DNA of 64,000 bases from NCBI RefSeq assembly GCF_001750285.1, contig NZ_MAMP01000001.1:124001-188000 (forward strand), in the 5' to 3' direction. This stretch comes from Domibacillus iocasae. GTDB lineage: Bacteria > Bacillota > Bacilli > Bacillales > Domibacillaceae. Below are positions 1 through 7,485 of this stretch, in pieces. The translations under genes and the position numbers were made by a program. The notes under the pieces were generated by a model, which saw nothing but the letters and a program-made list of their open reading frames with translations, was not told the origin of the DNA and ran no database searches. Every line of letters begins with the position of its first letter. Position 1 is the stretch's first letter.

Positions 1-386
1 TCCATAAACCCGTACCTCTCCAGCCACCGGTACGCATTTTTTCTTTTTTCGTCATCAAACACAACAAATAAGTACTCATTCGGCTTTAAGCGATAACGGA
101 ACTGAAGAATGATATGGAGTGCTTTTTTCAGCCCTTCAAGTCCCGCTTTTCCCGTTGCCTCCTGCTTCGCACCGCGCCGGTTGTGGTTCTTCCAGTTATT
201 CGCTTTTTTGCGGGAGTCCGTGATAATCGCAGCCGCATTCCATACATACACCACCCGGTCTGAGACAAACTCTTTTTCCCGCCAAAAATATACATGCACG
301 GATTGACCATTGCTTAATTTTTCACAGTACCGTACTTGGCTTTTTCTATTTTTCACTAAATCACGCATGAACCGCATTCCCTTCAT
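1..386 (-). CDS. Hypothetical protein, 3' end outside window
   Basis: An open frame of at least 128 codons starts at ATG 386 and runs off the left edge, so the C-terminus is missing. The visible protein is basic and rich in Lys, Arg and Trp. It has a WREKEF segment near residue 35 and a Lys/Arg/Asn-rich stretch near residues 58-70, followed by a helix-like region. I do not recognise the family. No signal peptide or membrane segment is visible. It lies downstream of the DUF1292-like gene but is separated from it by a good terminator, so it is probably its own transcription unit. The upstream ribosome site is weak, so the start is uncertain. Confidence 0.6.
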   Translation of the reverse strand, partial: MKGMRFMRDLVKNRKSQVRYCEKLSNGQSVHVYFWREKEFVSDRVVYVWNAAAIITDSRKKANNWKNHNRRGAKQEATGKAGLEGLKKALHIILQFRYRLKPNEYLFVVFDDEKRKNAYRWLERYGFM

Positions 387-399
387 TATTTCCACGTTC

Positions 400-433
400 A
401 AAAAAGAAGCCTCTAGACAAAATAGAGGCTTCA
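400..433 (-). terminator. Intrinsic terminator after the DUF1292-like gene
   Basis: A 10-bp perfect stem (GAAGCCTCTA at 407-416 with its complement at 424-433) is followed on the minus strand by a run of T. It sits just beyond the stop of the gene at 443-706. Confidence 0.85.
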
Positions 434-442
434 CACATATCC

Positions 443-706
443 TTACTGTTCTTCCGCCTCCTGAAACGCTGCGGATACCTTTTCGAATTCTTCCTCATCC
501 TCAATGATTGATAATTGCTCAACATTTTCACTTTTTAAAAAGAAAACATCCACCTCTACGTCTGATTCTTCCTCAATTTCTTCGGTAAAAGCAACAGCAG
601 CATATTCTGTTCCATCAACGCTTAACGTGCCCAGCACTTCAATTTCCTGCTCCTGATCATTTTCATCGATCAATGTAAAAATGTCGCCCACTTCAATTTT
701 TTCCAT
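443..706 (-). CDS. DUF1292 family acidic protein
   Basis: The 87-residue protein is very acidic (long Glu/Asp stretches in the middle and at the C-terminus). It matches the pattern of the DUF1292 family of small cytoplasmic Bacillota proteins: an N-terminal 'VGDIFTLIDENDQEQEIEVLG' type strand region, then 'YAAVAF' and an acidic tail. Function is unknown. The start chosen is ATG 706 because AGGAG sits about 7 nt upstream; an in-frame start six codons earlier would place that site inside the gene. It has its own terminator downstream and no operon partner. Confidence 0.8.
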   Translation of the reverse strand: MEKIEVGDIFTLIDENDQEQEIEVLGTLSVDGTEYAAVAFTEEIEEESDVEVDVFFLKSENVEQLSIIEDEEEFEKVSAAFQEAEEQ

Positions 707-841
707 ATTACCTGCTCCTCTCATACTCTTCTAAAATCATGTCTGTACATACTTTGCCCAATTTTTGCTCAATTATTTAGTATTCGTCTGACTTTCCTCT
801 TTTACACATACCTGGAAACTTTAAAATCTTCTTGATGCTGT

Positions 842-955
842 TCAATCATTTTTAAGCAGCTGAATAATCCACTTGTTTTGTGCAACAAATTTTTTCACGT
901 TTACTTCAATTAAACAGGCACTCACGATAATAGCCATAATGCCAATCCATCCCAT
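842..955 (-). CDS. Small single-helix membrane protein, 37 aa
   Basis: A short frame starts at ATG 955, preceded by AAAAGGAT at a good distance. The product begins with a hydrophobic helix (about residues 2-16: GWIGIMAIIVSACLI) and continues with a basic, amphipathic tail ending LLKND. This is the usual look of the many uncharacterised small membrane proteins of Bacillus. It is divergent from the yjfB-like gene. Function unknown. It is short, so chance cannot be fully excluded, but start signal, composition and topology agree. Confidence 0.5.
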   Translation of the reverse strand: MGWIGIMAIIVSACLIEVNVKKFVAQNKWIIQLLKND

Positions 956-1053
956 GCTCAATCCTTTTTTCTCGAGAGTGAAAAAAGTTTTTTCCAGATT
1001 TACCCTTTAGTTTCTTGTATTCATCCCGATAATAAAGGAGGGAGGTGACTTCT

Positions 1054-1227
1054 TTGGATATTGCTGCTTTATCAATGGGAATGAGCAATGCTTCCCTCAG
1101 CCAGAGTGTCAGCATTGCGCTGACAAAAAAAACGATGGACATGGCCCAGCAAAACGCCAATCAAATGGTACAAATGCTGCAGGCTCCCCATCCGACGCTT
1201 GGAAAATCAATTGACGTAAAAGGGTAA
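1054..1227 (+). CDS. YjfB family putative motility protein
   Basis: The 57-residue product ([20 protein letters not shown]...) matches the YjfB_motility family: 'DIAALSM', an alternating Ser/Ala helix, a central '[17 protein letters not shown]' helix and a short tail. Members are grouped as putative motility proteins; the mechanism is not known. The start is TTG 1054, placed 6-7 nt after a strong AAAGGAGGGAGGTG site. A GTG at 1045 lies inside that site and is unlikely. It stands alone, with gene remnants downstream on the opposite strand. Confidence 0.82.
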   Translation: MDIAALSMGMSNASLSQSVSIALTKKTMDMAQQNANQMVQMLQAPHPTLGKSIDVKG

Positions 1228-1470
1228 CAAGAAAAGTGAAGCACACGTATGTTTATTCGCCATTGTTTTTATGTCAATCGGTATCGAGTACTTGTTGGAG
1301 ACAAGTGAGGTAATGTGCGCCAGGTGATGGCGGCCGTGCCAGGCGTACATTCCAATATTTTCTCCTACCGTCACTTCTCTTGAGTCCGGATGAATGAATG
1401 TTTTTCCAGGTCCCGTTTGTACGTCAGACAAAAGACATGGCCACCGCTTGTGCAAAGATTCGAGCAAACG
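1207..1470 (-). pseudogene. C-terminal remnant of a BstA/YfiT-like DinB-fold transferase
   Basis: The minus-strand frame encodes 'LLESLHKRW' and then '[30 protein letters not shown]'-type sequence (key parts: [13 protein letters not shown]). This corresponds to the metal-binding C-terminal part of the bacillithiol-S-transferase YfiT/BstA group. Only about 75 residues of a roughly 170-residue protein are present; the N-terminal half with its metal ligand is absent. Upstream it joins directly, in the same frame, to the stop codon of an unrelated oxidoreductase remnant. It has no ribosome site. It is best read as debris left by a deletion. Confidence 0.65.
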
Positions 1471-1473
1471 GTT

Positions 1474-1812
1474 TTATTTTTCACCGACCGGCTGCTCTTT
1501 TTTCCATTCAATGACATGAGGACTCGCTTTTTCAAAACCCCGCTCCAAAATCTCCATACTCGTTAACAGTTCACGGTCACTGACTAGCTTTTCTCCGCCG
1601 TGGAGAATTGCCTTGTATAAATTGTTATATACTTTTCCATAATCACCTTGAGGAGTAGGAATCGTATTTCATGCTCCTCGCCGTTCGAGTCGATATACAC
1701 AGCTGTGCCATAGGCCATTTTCAGGATCGGCCCCAAATCCATTCTCCTCCGGCATAATTCCTGCTTTTAAGCGTGTCTCCTGCTGGTCGATTCCATACTT
1801 TATGAAACTTCC
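1474..1812 (-). pseudogene. C-terminal remnant of a Gfo/Idh/MocA family oxidoreductase
   Basis: Three successive frames on the minus strand together give a coherent C-terminal half of a Gfo/Idh/MocA dehydrogenase (YvaA/IolX-like). The first gives SFIKYGIDQQETRLKAG..., the second VYIDSNGEEHEI, the third TIPTPQGDYGKVYNNLYKAI... ending ILERGFEKASPHVIEW. 'GDYGKVYNNLYKAI' is the usual signature near the end of the family. At least two frameshifts separate the pieces, and the NAD-binding N-terminal domain is missing. The stop at 1474-1476 is followed at once by the BstA-like fragment. Confidence 0.65.
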
Positions 1813-1870
1813 TTATTGTTCTATATAATGTCTAAAGGTTAAGAATCATCCATTCAATTAAACGATGAAC

Positions 1871-1901
1871 AAAAAAAGAATGACCGAATCATTTCGGCCA
1901 C
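1871..1901 (-). terminator. Intrinsic terminator
   Basis: Stem TGGCCGAA/TTCGGTCA with a 4-nt loop, followed by seven T on the minus strand, about 30 nt after the stop of the 1929-2120 gene. Confidence 0.75.
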
Positions 1902-1928
1902 TCCTTATACCTCAGCTTCTATATTTGC

Positions 1929-2120
1929 TTAAAACAAGCTGCTGAACAACATATATTGATCTCTCAATTTTTCGTCATCGGATTTGTCGGCTGCTTCTCT
2001 CGTTACATCACGTTCACGGGCCAGAATGTAGACTGCGTCGTCTTCCGCCGCCATTTTTGTAAGGATATGCACTGTCTGAAGGTCTGCTGCACCAGTATGA
2101 AGTTCATGTAACGAAGCCAT
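1929..2120 (-). CDS. Small hypothetical protein, 63 aa
   Basis: ATG 2120 follows AAGAGGAGGAAAAGAAA, an excellent ribosome site, and a terminator lies just downstream, so this is a convincing single-gene unit. The product is hydrophilic and probably all-helical. It starts MASLHELHTGAADLQTVHIL, has an acidic-basic 'ARERDVTREAADKSDDEKLRDQYM' region (residues about 34-57) and ends LFSSLF. There is no signal peptide, membrane helix or cysteine. I do not recognise the family. Confidence 0.65.
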   Translation of the reverse strand: MASLHELHTGAADLQTVHILTKMAAEDDAVYILARERDVTREAADKSDDEKLRDQYMLFSSLF

Positions 2121-2265
2121 TTTCTTTTCCTCCTCTTAGTTCAGTTTCTCCAAAGGCAGCCTACTGAAAGAATGAAAGAAAACTCGACAAACATCTTAAA
2201 ATCTATTTCCCGTACCGGCCCCACCTACGCCAAATACCTTGACAGCCACTTTTGCCATCCTGCCC

Positions 2266-2297
2266 GAGTCAACCATTCGATATGTTGACTCTTTTTA
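2266..2297 (+). terminator. Terminator-like hairpin without an obvious gene
   Basis: Perfect 8-bp stem GAGTCAAC (2266-2273) / GTTGACTC (2284-2291) followed by TTTTTATTT on the plus strand. No intact plus-strand gene lies upstream, so it may be left over from a lost gene. Confidence 0.5.
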
Positions 2298-2340
2298 TTT
2301 ACCCATCCTGTGTTTCCGGCAAACCATTTTTTCTATTTTT

Positions 2341-2489
2341 TTAATTTTTTGTTCTTTGCTTAGATGATATCTTCCACGGCACCGCTAAAAGATAGCAGAC
2401 TGCGGCATATTCCGGGTCATTTTTGGCAATTCCCATTGCAGATGCGTTAATTTATAATTGAAGGCGTGATGGTCATCAACAAAATACAT
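2341..2489 (-). pseudogene. Frameshifted remnant of a DUF6075-like protein
   Basis: ATG 2489 has a good site (AAAGGAGCGG) and opens MYFVDDHHAFNYKLT. A one-base frame change then continues with ASAMGIAKNDPEYAAVCYLLAVP and a stop at 2341. 'F.D..H..NY' followed later by 'DPEYAAVCYLLAVP' resembles the DUF6075 family of small Bacillota proteins. The C-terminal part of such proteins is missing. In the original frame, translation stops after about 34 residues. Assignment rests on a weak family memory. Confidence 0.4.
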
Positions 2490-2558
2490 GCGCACCGCTC
2501 CTTTTTCGTTCGTTGCTTTTTTTATTTATCACATACGAATTCATCCACATTGACTTTT

Positions 2559-2819
2559 TTATTGGTTTTTAGGGTGCTGTTGATTATTTTCTTCATTTGC
2601 TTTTTTTCTTTTTTGATAAAAGGAACGAACAGGACTAACAAAAACGGAGAGAAGGATAAGAAAAAAGACAGCCAGTTCAGCCAATTCCATCACAAGAAAA
2701 GGATTCGTCGTATTTTTTAAAGAAGTGTTAAAATCAACATTACTTAAAAAGACATCCCAGCCCATTGAAAAGGCCATTAATAAAAGCAATATCATAAGTG
2801 AAATTCCAAGGACCTTCAT
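2559..2819 (-). CDS. Two-helix membrane protein, candidate germinant receptor D-subunit
   Basis: The 86-residue product has two predicted membrane helices (about residues 4-21, LGISLMILLLLMAFSMGW, and 44-63, VMELAELAVFFLILLSVFVS). They are separated by a polar loop and followed by a basic tail. It is the last gene of the germination operon, 40 nt after the B subunit. Some ger operons carry a small two-helix 'D' protein that modulates receptor function, and length, topology and position fit that class. Start ATG 2819 is chosen because AAAGGAAAGAAGGTGA precedes it; a TTG 12 codons earlier is possible. I see no sequence motif that proves the family. Confidence 0.65.
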   Translation of the reverse strand: MKVLGISLMILLLLMAFSMGWDVFLSNVDFNTSLKNTTNPFLVMELAELAVFFLILLSVFVSPVRSFYQKRKKANEENNQQHPKNQ

Positions 2820-2861
2820 TGTTCTCACCTTCTTTCCTTTTAAAAATCGGTTCAAACTGTC

Positions 2862-3974
2862 TCATTTATTTATGGCTTGGTCGTTCTGTTTTCCTTTTTT
2901 AAAAAAAGCAATAATCAGCAGGATGACCGGGATCATTACTTGAAATGGAAAATGTACATATAAAGGGACAATATCTACCCCTTCCTGAAGATGCTCTGTA
3001 AAATTGCTCGCGATCATCATGGATAAAAGCAGGATGACGACTCCCAGAGGATAAGCCAGCTGGGTCGGTTCTTTAATCTTAAATAAACTCGCAGTCCCGG
3101 CCACAGACACATAAAAAAATAAGGTTATTTTAAAGAAACCGCCAATAACCGAAGCAACCATAAAAGAGACATCCAGCCGTTCCAAAAAACCTGCTACCTC
3201 AATGGCTTGTATCGTAGAAAGCAGGGGAAAAAGTGAACGTTCAACAGTTGCTACTCCGAGTACACTCGTATTTAAAGCCATAATCAAAGCCAGTGTAACG
3301 CCGCTTATCCCTAATGCAAGCAATCCAGTCCGTTTTGCTTTTTTGGGCTGATTTAAATAGGGCAAAATCATCATAAATACGACTATTTCTCCAAAAGGAA
3401 AATACAGGGTTTGGGTAAAGGCCGTTTTGATAACCGGTTTCATTCCTTCTTCGAGAACGGGCTGTAAATTAGAGATTTCAATAATACCTGCGACAACAAT
3501 TAGAAAAAGCCCGCTAATGGCGAGTAAACTCACTAATACAAATAGTAATTCCCCTGTTCTGGCCAAGACTTCAATTCCTTTGCGAACGGTATAGACAGCA
3601 ACAAGGACCATCAGAGCATTCATAATAAACAAGGGGGTTTCGGGATAAAAAACGATCACAAGCATTTCTCCAAAATCCCTCACTACTCTAGCTGAAAGAT
3701 ACACAAAATAAAGCACATACAAGAAGGCGATCATTCTTCCTAAAACAGTGCCCATTATTTTTTGTGCATAGTCAGTGGGCGGTGTATCAGGGTAGTACGC
3801 GTAAAGACTATAATAGACCAAAAATAAGCAAAACCCGGCTGCCATTCCAATTAAAATGGCCAGCCAGGCATCCTGTTTCGCTTCAATCGCAAGAGGAATC
3901 AACATGGCGCTGCCAAGTTCAAATAATACAATGAGAACAAACAGCTGGTATGCGCTGATTTTTGCTTTTTCCAT
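2862..3974 (-). CDS. Spore germination receptor B subunit (GerAB/GerBB permease family)
   Basis: A 370-residue, ten-helix membrane protein of the Endospore_GerAB family (APC transporter superfamily), thought to form the germinant-binding pocket and a channel in the inner spore membrane. It opens MEKAKISAYQLFVLIVLFELGSA, typical of the family, and hydrophobic segments run to the end. Start ATG 3974 is preferred (AGGAGTGAAG upstream) over an in-frame ATG seven codons earlier that lacks a site. It lies between the C subunit (upstream) and the small two-helix gene. Expression in the forespore is expected from the family. Confidence 0.9.
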   Translation of the reverse strand: MEKAKISAYQLFVLIVLFELGSAMLIPLAIEAKQDAWLAILIGMAAGFCLFLVYYSLYAYYPDTPPTDYAQKIMGTVLGRMIAFLYVLYFVYLSARVVRDFGEMLVIVFYPETPLFIMNALMVLVAVYTVRKGIEVLARTGELLFVLVSLLAISGLFLIVVAGIIEISNLQPVLEEGMKPVIKTAFTQTLYFPFGEIVVFMMILPYLNQPKKAKRTGLLALGISGVTLALIMALNTSVLGVATVERSLFPLLSTIQAIEVAGFLERLDVSFMVASVIGGFFKITLFFYVSVAGTASLFKIKEPTQLAYPLGVVILLLSMMIASNFTEHLQEGVDIVPLYVHFPFQVMIPVILLIIAFFKKGKQNDQAINK

Positions 3975-4001
3975 TGATTCTTCACTCCTGTTCATGAATG
4001 T

Positions 4002-5219
4002 TTATTTTTCGGTATTTGAATGAAATGAATTTGTTCTTAAACCGGTACGGCGTATAAAAGCGTCAACTTTTACGTTCACATTTACATATGGAAAATACTC
4101 ATCATCCCAATCACGCTTCATTTTTTTCCATTTTTCCGGGTCAGTACGATGAACCACTTCACCGAATCCGAAAATATCCGAGTTGTTTTTTTGAGTTCTT
4201 GTAACGGCCTTTTCTAACTGTTTCTTGATTTCTTTTTCTATTTCTTTTTCTAAATCCGAGATGACAGCTGGATCGGTTATATCTACTGGTGTCGTGAGTT
4301 CACGAATATCCCCTTCCGCACGGACATGAATCGTCATTTCAGGGTACGTATTTTTAGTATCAGCCGAGACATTTGTTTTTTGCCGGATGACGTTATAAAC
4401 AACGGCATTTTTCTTCCCTTTCCAGCTCACTTTTACGTCTGTTTGTTGAATTTTATCAAGAATCCACATCGTCCCTTTTGCCAAATCACCTTCATACCAG
4501 TCGATTAACTTTTCTTCTTTAAAAACAGCCAGTCCGCTTGCTTCAAGCGTAGCATCGAGCTCAGATTGCTGAACATTCTCCATCTTTTTCCCCTTTTCGG
4601 GTTCTCCTTTTATACGAAATCCGCTGATGACTGGTTCTCTCCCGAGAGAAGCGCTGACCGAAATAAAATCCTGAATGCTGACAACAATGTTTTCTCCCCT
4701 TGCCCGTTCCGTAACGAGCAATGTTTTATTCACTTTCTCCGATGGAACTTTATCAATGGATGTCAAAGATTTAACAATATCCCCCGCTTTTGCATCACGG
4801 GCAATCACGATCTTTGACTCTGTCCGGACTTCCGGGTCGCGCTCAAAGGCGTCTATAATCCCATCGATCCCTTCCTCTCTTGCCACCTCTTCACTGATCA
4901 CCAACAGATTTGCATGAGCGTGGTACAATCTTCGTGAAACTTTGGCGGATGCGTTAATATGCGCCTCAAGTATCGTGTCCCCTGTCGCAGTATAAACAGT
5001 AACGGCCGGTCCTTGACCGCCCCCGCCCCCCTGAAGCCCCCCGGCTACATTTCCCGGATTAACAAACTGAATGGTCTTAACGTATTTTCCATCTTCATTT
5101 TTATCAATGGCCATGGCTGATATAATCGCCAGCTCATTTAATTCCTTCTGACTCCAACACCCCGATATGAATACTGTGCTTATCATTATGAAAAAAAGAA
5201 ACATCGCTTTGCGATTCAA
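4002..5219 (-). CDS. Spore germination receptor C subunit (GerAC family lipoprotein)
   Basis: A 405-residue Ger(x)C family protein. A short basic N-terminus, a hydrophobic segment and the lipobox ISGC (Cys about residue 21) mark it as a diacylglycerol-anchored lipoprotein. 'WSQKELNELAIISAMAIDK' follows as in other GerC proteins. It forms the third receptor component on the outer face of the inner spore membrane. TTG 5219 is chosen because AAAGGTGA at the end of the A gene is correctly placed; a GTG at 5228 would overlap that site. Translation is probably coupled to the A subunit. Confidence 0.9.
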   Translation of the reverse strand: MNRKAMFLFFIMISTVFISGCWSQKELNELAIISAMAIDKNEDGKYVKTIQFVNPGNVAGGLQGGGGGQGPAVTVYTATGDTILEAHINASAKVSRRLYHAHANLLVISEEVAREEGIDGIIDAFERDPEVRTESKIVIARDAKAGDIVKSLTSIDKVPSEKVNKTLLVTERARGENIVVSIQDFISVSASLGREPVISGFRIKGEPEKGKKMENVQQSELDATLEASGLAVFKEEKLIDWYEGDLAKGTMWILDKIQQTDVKVSWKGKKNAVVYNVIRQKTNVSADTKNTYPEMTIHVRAEGDIRELTTPVDITDPAVISDLEKEIEKEIKKQLEKAVTRTQKNNSDIFGFGEVVHRTDPEKWKKMKRDWDDEYFPYVNVNVKVDAFIRRTGLRTNSFHSNTEK

Positions 5220-5220
5220 T

Positions 5221-6861
5221 TTATTCACCTTTTTCCGTGTAATGATTGGTCATGTTGCGAGGTCCTGGGGGCCCTGGCTTCTGATGCTTGCCTTCGCTGA
5301 CCTTATTTTCACCGCTGATCAAATGTGGTCTTTTGCTGTAAGCCCAAATCGGTTTTCGTAAGATAGTATCGCCCGCTTCACCTGGAATAAACGGTGCGAG
5401 CGGTGACATATACGGTACACCGAAGGAACGCAGACTGCATAAATGGACGGTCAGCATGATAAACGCCAGAATAATTCCATAAAAACCAAACGTTGCCGCA
5501 CTGATCATAAATACGAACCTGACCAACCGGGCGGAGATCGCTACCGCATAAGAAGGAGTTGCAAAACTGGCAATGGCTGTCATCGAGACGATAATGACCA
5601 TGGCGGGTGAAACAATGCCAGCCTGTACAGCCGCCTGCCCAATGACAAGCGCTCCTACAATGGATACGGTCGAGCCAATCGCTTTTGGCATCCGGATCCC
5701 TGCTTCTCGTAATATTTCAAATGTTACTTCCATTATGAGTGCTTCAACAAAAGCAGGAAAAGGCACTGATTCCCGCTGTGCCGCAATAATAATGGCAAGC
5801 TGCGTTGGGATCATCTCCTGGTGAAAGGTTGTAGCTGCAATATAAACGGCAGGTGCGATAAGCGATATCAAGAAGGTAACTGTACGCAAAAAGCGAAGGG
5901 CTGTCGAAATATCAAAACGTTCATAATAATCTTCAACGGATTGAAAAAAATCAATAAATAATGCCGGTACCAGCAGCACAAATGGAGTCCCATTTACTAA
6001 AATGGCAATCCTGCCCTCGAGAAGATTGCCCGCGACACAATCTGGCCTTTCGGTATGATGAACGGTTGGGAATGTGGTCAGTGTCTGATCTTCAATCAGC
6101 TGTTCAATATAACCCGATTCAAGAATGCCATCAATATTAATTCTTTTTAATCGCTTGCGGACTTCTTCGACGATTTCATTCTTCGCAATGCCATTTATAT
6201 ACATAATGGATACTTCTGTTTTAGTCATTTTGCCGATCTTCATGGATTCCGTCCATAAATTTGGATTGTTGATGATCCGGCGTACCATCGCTGTATTCGT
6301 CTCGATTGATTCAGTAAATGCTTCTTTTGACCCACGGACTGAAACATTTGTGGTTGATTCCTGAACGGAACGTCTTGCCCCGCCCTGGGTACTGGCACTG
6401 AGTGCTTTATTGATCCCATCGATGAGAAGGATCGTATTACCTGCCATCAAGACAGTGAATAATTCCTCCCAATCTTGTACTGATTTGACACCGCCAAGAG
6501 CCACTGCCTCTTCGGTAATAATGTCTAAAGCTTCATTTGGCATAATCTTTTCTTGTAACGCTTTGTTTTTCATTATCTGCTCAATCAAAAAATCATTTAT
6601 AGATTGACTGTCAACCATGCCTTTTACATACAAAACAGCTATTTTAATTTCAGATTGGGGTCCAATGTTTATTAACCGGATGACGAGATCTGAGCTGTAC
6701 CCCGTTTTTTGTCTGATTTTATCAACATTGGCAGCGAGAGAACTTCCAATAAAATCCTTTTCTTCAGCGCTATTCTTTGACGAACCTGAGCTGTCTCTTT
6801 CTTGCCTTTTGCCTTTGTTTGATTGTTTTTTTCGCTTAAAAAAAGGAACCATAGCAGCCAT
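5221..6861 (-). CDS. Spore germination receptor A subunit (GerAA family)
   Basis: A 546-residue GerA family protein: a hydrophilic, Lys/Ser-rich N-terminal domain of about 290 residues (opening VPFFKRKKQSNKGK), then four to five membrane helices (about residues 300-470), and a Pro-rich C-terminal tail. 'QGGARRSVQESTTNVSVRGSKEAFTES' (about 170-195) is the conserved GerA core; 'P.FRFV' type helix ends are also visible. First gene of the A-C-B-D operon. ATG 6861 lies very close to AGAGAGG; ATG 6852 (Val-Pro-Phe-Phe after Met) is the alternative start. Confidence 0.92.
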   Translation of the reverse strand: MAAMVPFFKRKKQSNKGKRQERDSSGSSKNSAEEKDFIGSSLAANVDKIRQKTGYSSDLVIRLINIGPQSEIKIAVLYVKGMVDSQSINDFLIEQIMKNKALQEKIMPNEALDIITEEAVALGGVKSVQDWEELFTVLMAGNTILLIDGINKALSASTQGGARRSVQESTTNVSVRGSKEAFTESIETNTAMVRRIINNPNLWTESMKIGKMTKTEVSIMYINGIAKNEIVEEVRKRLKRINIDGILESGYIEQLIEDQTLTTFPTVHHTERPDCVAGNLLEGRIAILVNGTPFVLLVPALFIDFFQSVEDYYERFDISTALRFLRTVTFLISLIAPAVYIAATTFHQEMIPTQLAIIIAAQRESVPFPAFVEALIMEVTFEILREAGIRMPKAIGSTVSIVGALVIGQAAVQAGIVSPAMVIIVSMTAIASFATPSYAVAISARLVRFVFMISAATFGFYGIILAFIMLTVHLCSLRSFGVPYMSPLAPFIPGEAGDTILRKPIWAYSKRPHLISGENKVSEGKHQKPGPPGPRNMTNHYTEKGE

Positions 6862-6884
6862 TACCTCTCTTTATATGTTGAGAT

Positions 6885-6915
6885 CATTATGTCCGGAGAG
6901 GTCGGTTTTTAAACA
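6885..6915 (-). promoter_or_regulatory. Candidate sigma-G promoter of the ger operon
   Basis: On the minus strand TGTTTA, 18 nt, CATAATG lies about 25 nt before the first ger gene. Sigma-G promoters typically have TGnATA, 17-18 nt, CATnnTA, so each box deviates by one position. Placement fits the forespore expression known for ger operons; the call is inference. Confidence 0.4.
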
Positions 6916-7164
6916 AATCTTCCGTTTTAAAAATGAACGTATGGAGTAAAGTGGATGAAAAAGATTTAAAGAACACGCAAATTTCTTAACAGCAGGGAAT
7001 CGCTTTCAATTCAGGCATGGTTTTGAGTTTTGATTCAATGTTCATCTGCCTGTTCAGCGGATGCTCTTTTAATTTTGTTTACTTTTTCAGTAGGGACAAC
7101 AGTTTCGTTTGGTCCTTAGATCCAGTACACTCCAGCAATTTTTGCATAATTTCTGCAATTCACA
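6916..7164. other. Intergenic region before the leuA promoter
   Basis: Between the ger operon promoter and the leuA promoter I see no convincing gene. A 22-codon minus-strand frame (MQKLLECTGSK...) lacks a ribosome site. A cre-like GGAATCGCTTTCAA occurs near 6989 but has several mismatches. Confidence 0.4.
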
Positions 7165-7193
7165 TTGACAAAACCGACAATCGGTAATACGAT
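7165..7193 (+). promoter_or_regulatory. Sigma-A promoter of the leuA T-box transcript
   Basis: TTGACA (7165-7170), 17-nt spacer, TACGAT (7188-7193). The -35 box is perfect and the -10 has four of six consensus bases. It lies just upstream of the T-box leader. Confidence 0.75.
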
Positions 7194-7199
7194 GGAAAA

Positions 7200-7460
7200 A
7201 ATGAAACAACAATGAAACGCTTCGACTGGGAGCATTAAGGAATCGTGATTGTTTTTAGAGAGCTGCCGCTTTGGTGAAAGGCAGTCAATCGCTTCCCCAA
7301 CTCGCCCATGAGCGGCAAAGCTGAAACATTATTAGGCTTTGACGGACGCCCCGTAATCAGCCTTTAAGCGGGTTTATGCGAATGCATAAGCCAACAAGAG
7401 TGGTACCACGGAAGGTTAACGCCTGTCGTCTCTTTTATAGAGATGGCGGGCGTTTTTTAT
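7200..7460 (+). ncRNA. T-box riboswitch, leucine (CUC specifier)
   Basis: The leader has the T-box hallmarks in order. AGAGAG (7257-7262) opens the GCTGCC...GGTGAAAGGCAG stem, followed by ACTCGCCCATGAG with CTC at 7301-7303 in the specifier position. Then comes the antiterminator box AAGAGTGGTACCACGG (7396-7411) and a strong terminator (AACGCC from 7418, pairing with GGCGTT, then T-run to about 7460). An uncharged tRNA-Leu would pair with CUC and TGG, opening the antiterminator so that leuA is transcribed under leucine starvation. Confidence 0.92.
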
Positions 7461-7485
7461 TTTATTTAAAAATGGAAGGATGAGT

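Noticed and set aside
906-1160. Minus-strand 84-codon frame across the YjfB gene
   Set aside because: Shadow of the yjfB-like gene, which has the ribosome site and family match.
2205-2264. Minus-strand 20-codon frame MAKVAVKVFGVGGAGTGNRF that recalls the start of FtsZ
   Set aside because: It stops at once, has no ribosome site, and the glycine motif is too short; likely chance or an unprovable remnant.
2466-2720. Plus-strand 84-codon frame rich in Phe and Lys
   Set aside because: It is antisense to the two-helix ger gene and to the DUF6075-like remnant's start; no ribosome site.
6985-7000. cre-like sequence upstream of leuA
   Set aside because: Too many mismatches in the core and far from the promoter.
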